Assembly (NCBI GenBank): GCA_019022495.1 | Contig: JAFEKR010000008.1 | Span: 1,426,001 to 1,490,000, forward strand | Direction of reading: 5' to 3' | From: Epichloe hybrida | Taxonomy: Eukaryota; Ascomycota; Sordariomycetes; Hypocreales; Clavicipitaceae | Length of the DNA: 64,000 nt | Shown here: one piece after another, positions 62,540 through 64,000 of the stretch | Layout: every line of letters begins with the position of its first letter | Position numbering within the stretch: position 1 is the stretch's first letter | Position numbers and translations under genes: made by a program | The notes under the pieces: model-generated | What the model was told of the DNA's origin: nothing | Database searches by the model: none | Seen by the model: only the letters and a program-made list of their open reading frames with translations

Positions 62540-64000
62540 TCAGAAGCTGGTGACGCGATCTGGTGCTCTTGCACAGCATACCATGAGCTTCAGACTGGTT
62601 CCAAACTGCTCACATTCGGATAAGAAAGACTTGTCGTTCCAGATGCTGTTGTCTTGTGTGCGTCCAGAAGCGCCTTCGTAGCATCGAGTATACCACCATC
62701 GGCCAACACGGGTGACAATTTTAGTGATGTTCTCATCTGCCAAGGCACTATTGTCACTCATCATCTCTGCCAAACTAGGTGGGTCTTTCCTCTTGCCAGT
62801 TTCAGACTTATCCCTTTCCCTGCGGGAACCGGGTCGTGCGATAGAGCTGGCAACAGGAACACCAACGCGGGCAGCTTTGATATTGGCAAATCCCAATTTT
62901 CCGAGTAGACGTATAACTAAATCGGCTGTGGAAGCGAAGCTCGTGTCTGGAGATTGCAGTCGAATCTGTTCCTTCAGGCGTCGAACCGTGCGTCGGCCAC
63001 GATTGCCCATGTGGTTGAGATCAGAGTCCAAGATGGACAATTCAATGTATCCATCAGGACGTAATACTCGTCGAGCTTCGCTCAAGACGTTTCGGTAATG
63101 TGATTCAGACGCCACTGTGGGGAAGCGGTATACTACAGCGTCGAAGCTTTGTGGTGCAAAGGGAAATTTGTCCAAATGAGATGTGTACTGGACTTGATGG
63201 TGATTCGGAGGGCTCAGAGGAAATCCTGTCGGGGAATTCTTCACTTCAGCTGGAAGTGGTGCTCGAGGGGAAAGGTTGAAGAACGAAGCTGACGGGTACG
63301 TCTCGGCTGCATAAAATGACCAATCATCGTTACCAAGGCCATCAATGACGAGAATCGAATGGCTCTTGAGCGCGGTTTCCACGGTAATTATTTGATGCCG
63401 AATCTCGCTGAACAAGACGTGTCCAAACGTCAGCCACTTGCTGACTGTCATTGATCCCACTCGTAGATTGACCTGAGCCAAGGGTGTACCATCTTTGGAT
63501 GAGCAGGCACTGCAGTCAGAGAAAGTCGTTCGACAAGATGACGAACTACTTCTTTTTGAGTCGATTTCATGAGCTGCGTGACCTGGAACTTCAAATTCTT
63601 CATGTTCAGCGATGACTGGAACATTAAGGTGGCCTGTAGTAGGGCTTGATTTGGGGTGGAACGCGGTCCGAATGCGCTCAGTCATGCCCGCGCTGTAGCA
63701 GGTAGAGTTCGTGGAGGCTTTTGAACACGTTGAAGTCTTACGGCTGTCAGTGACAATAACTGGCGAATCAATGGCTTCCTTCTTCGTCAGCTTGTTCTGG
63801 TATGTTTCCAGGTGGAAAGGTACCCCTGCCGAAGAGGTGGCAGATTGGTATCCTTTCATGGAATCGTTACCGAGAAAATCATTGTACTCGTCCCATACTT
63901 CATCCTCAACGGGGGGGTCCTCGGGTTTAGGAATGATAGCGGTCGCAGTGGCAAATGGATTGGCGGCTCCAGAGCTGCTAGAGCTTGTGTATACTGTACC
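62540..64000 (-). CDS. SAM-dependent methyltransferase (class I, type 11-like), 5' end beyond window
   Basis: The minus-strand frame is open from the right edge to the stop at 62540-62542, 486 residues visible. An internal ATG at 63859 is not the likely start because the 47 upstream codons are open and protein-like (VEDEVWDEYNDFLGND). The N-terminal half is Ser/Thr-rich. Then LKSHSILVIDGLGNDDWSFY sits at the place of SAM motif I, though the G-x-G is weak (D-G-L-G-N). FPFAPQSFDAVVYRF is the motif II type and VLSEARRVLRPDGYIELSILD the motif III type of Methyltransf_11 proteins. The C-terminal part ends LKLMVCCARAPD. Substrate unknown. It converges on the tRNA methyltransferase gene. Confidence 0.8.
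   Translation of the reverse strand, partial: GTVYTSSSSSGAANPFATATAIIPKPEDPPVEDEVWDEYNDFLGNDSMKGYQSATSSAGVPFHLETYQNKLTKKEAIDSPVIVTDSRKTSTCSKASTNSTCYSAGMTERIRTAFHPKSSPTTGHLNVPVIAEHEEFEVPGHAAHEIDSKRSSSSSCRTTFSDCSACSSKDGTPLAQVNLRVGSMTVSKWLTFGHVLFSEIRHQIITVETALKSHSILVIDGLGNDDWSFYAAETYPSASFFNLSPRAPLPAEVKNSPTGFPLSPPNHHQVQYTSHLDKFPFAPQSFDAVVYRFPTVASESHYRNVLSEARRVLRPDGYIELSILDSDLNHMGNRGRRTVRRLKEQIRLQSPDTSFASTADLVIRLLGKLGFANIKAARVGVPVASSIARPGSRRERDKSETGKRKDPPSLAEMMSDNSALADENITKIVTRVGRWWYTRCYEGASGRTQDNSIWNDKSFLSECEQFGTSLKLMVCCARAPDRVTSF

Overview
This window looks like a chromosome segment of a filamentous ascomycete (Pezizomycotina), inferred from small spliceosomal introns, a Clr5-domain gene, and very AT-rich transposon relics. 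In those relics TAA/TAG/TGA stand where Gln, Trp or Arg are expected and C-to-T/G-to-A transitions dominate, the signature of repeat-induced point mutation (RIP). The species cannot be named from the sequence.

Layout. (1) 1-16601: a minus-strand Ty3/gypsy chromovirus, its 5' LTR at 16335-16601, broken by a Copia element (1111-7858), a hAT-like element with an expanded 10-bp minisatellite (8159-10474), and a second copy of the same Copia family that leaves the window at the left edge (17-273 is its LTR). (2) 16602-17905: an unclassified RIP-degraded repeat. (3) 17906-20406: normal-composition host DNA with the 3' end of a protein-kinase gene whose 5' part is absent. (4) 20407-53301: 32.9 kb that entered the host at one GACGG target. 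The outermost element is Copia-B. A Mutator-like element (MULE) sits in its 5' LTR, Copia-D sits in the MULE, and a three-unit TRIM array sits in Copia-D. A Gypsy chromovirus sits in the 3' LTR of Copia-B and itself holds a second hAT-like element and Copia-C. All these boundaries are fixed by exact LTR lengths and perfect target-site duplications. (5) 53302-64000: host DNA with three protein-coding genes: a Clr5-domain protein (56082-59029, two introns), a probable mitochondrial tRNA m1A methyltransferase of the TRM61/TRMT61B type (60186-61528, one intron), and, convergent to it, a class I SAM-dependent methyltransferase that runs off the right edge (62540-64000, minus strand).

No transposon in the window has an intact coding region. 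The features most worth attention are the two hAT-like elements with 5-bp microsatellite ends and a shared internal minisatellite; the TRIM array with a tRNA-like Pol III module that shares its primer-binding site and LTR ends with the Copia element it sits in; and a repeated pattern in which RIP spares the outer edge of each nested element. Domain calls are by eye; no database search was possible.
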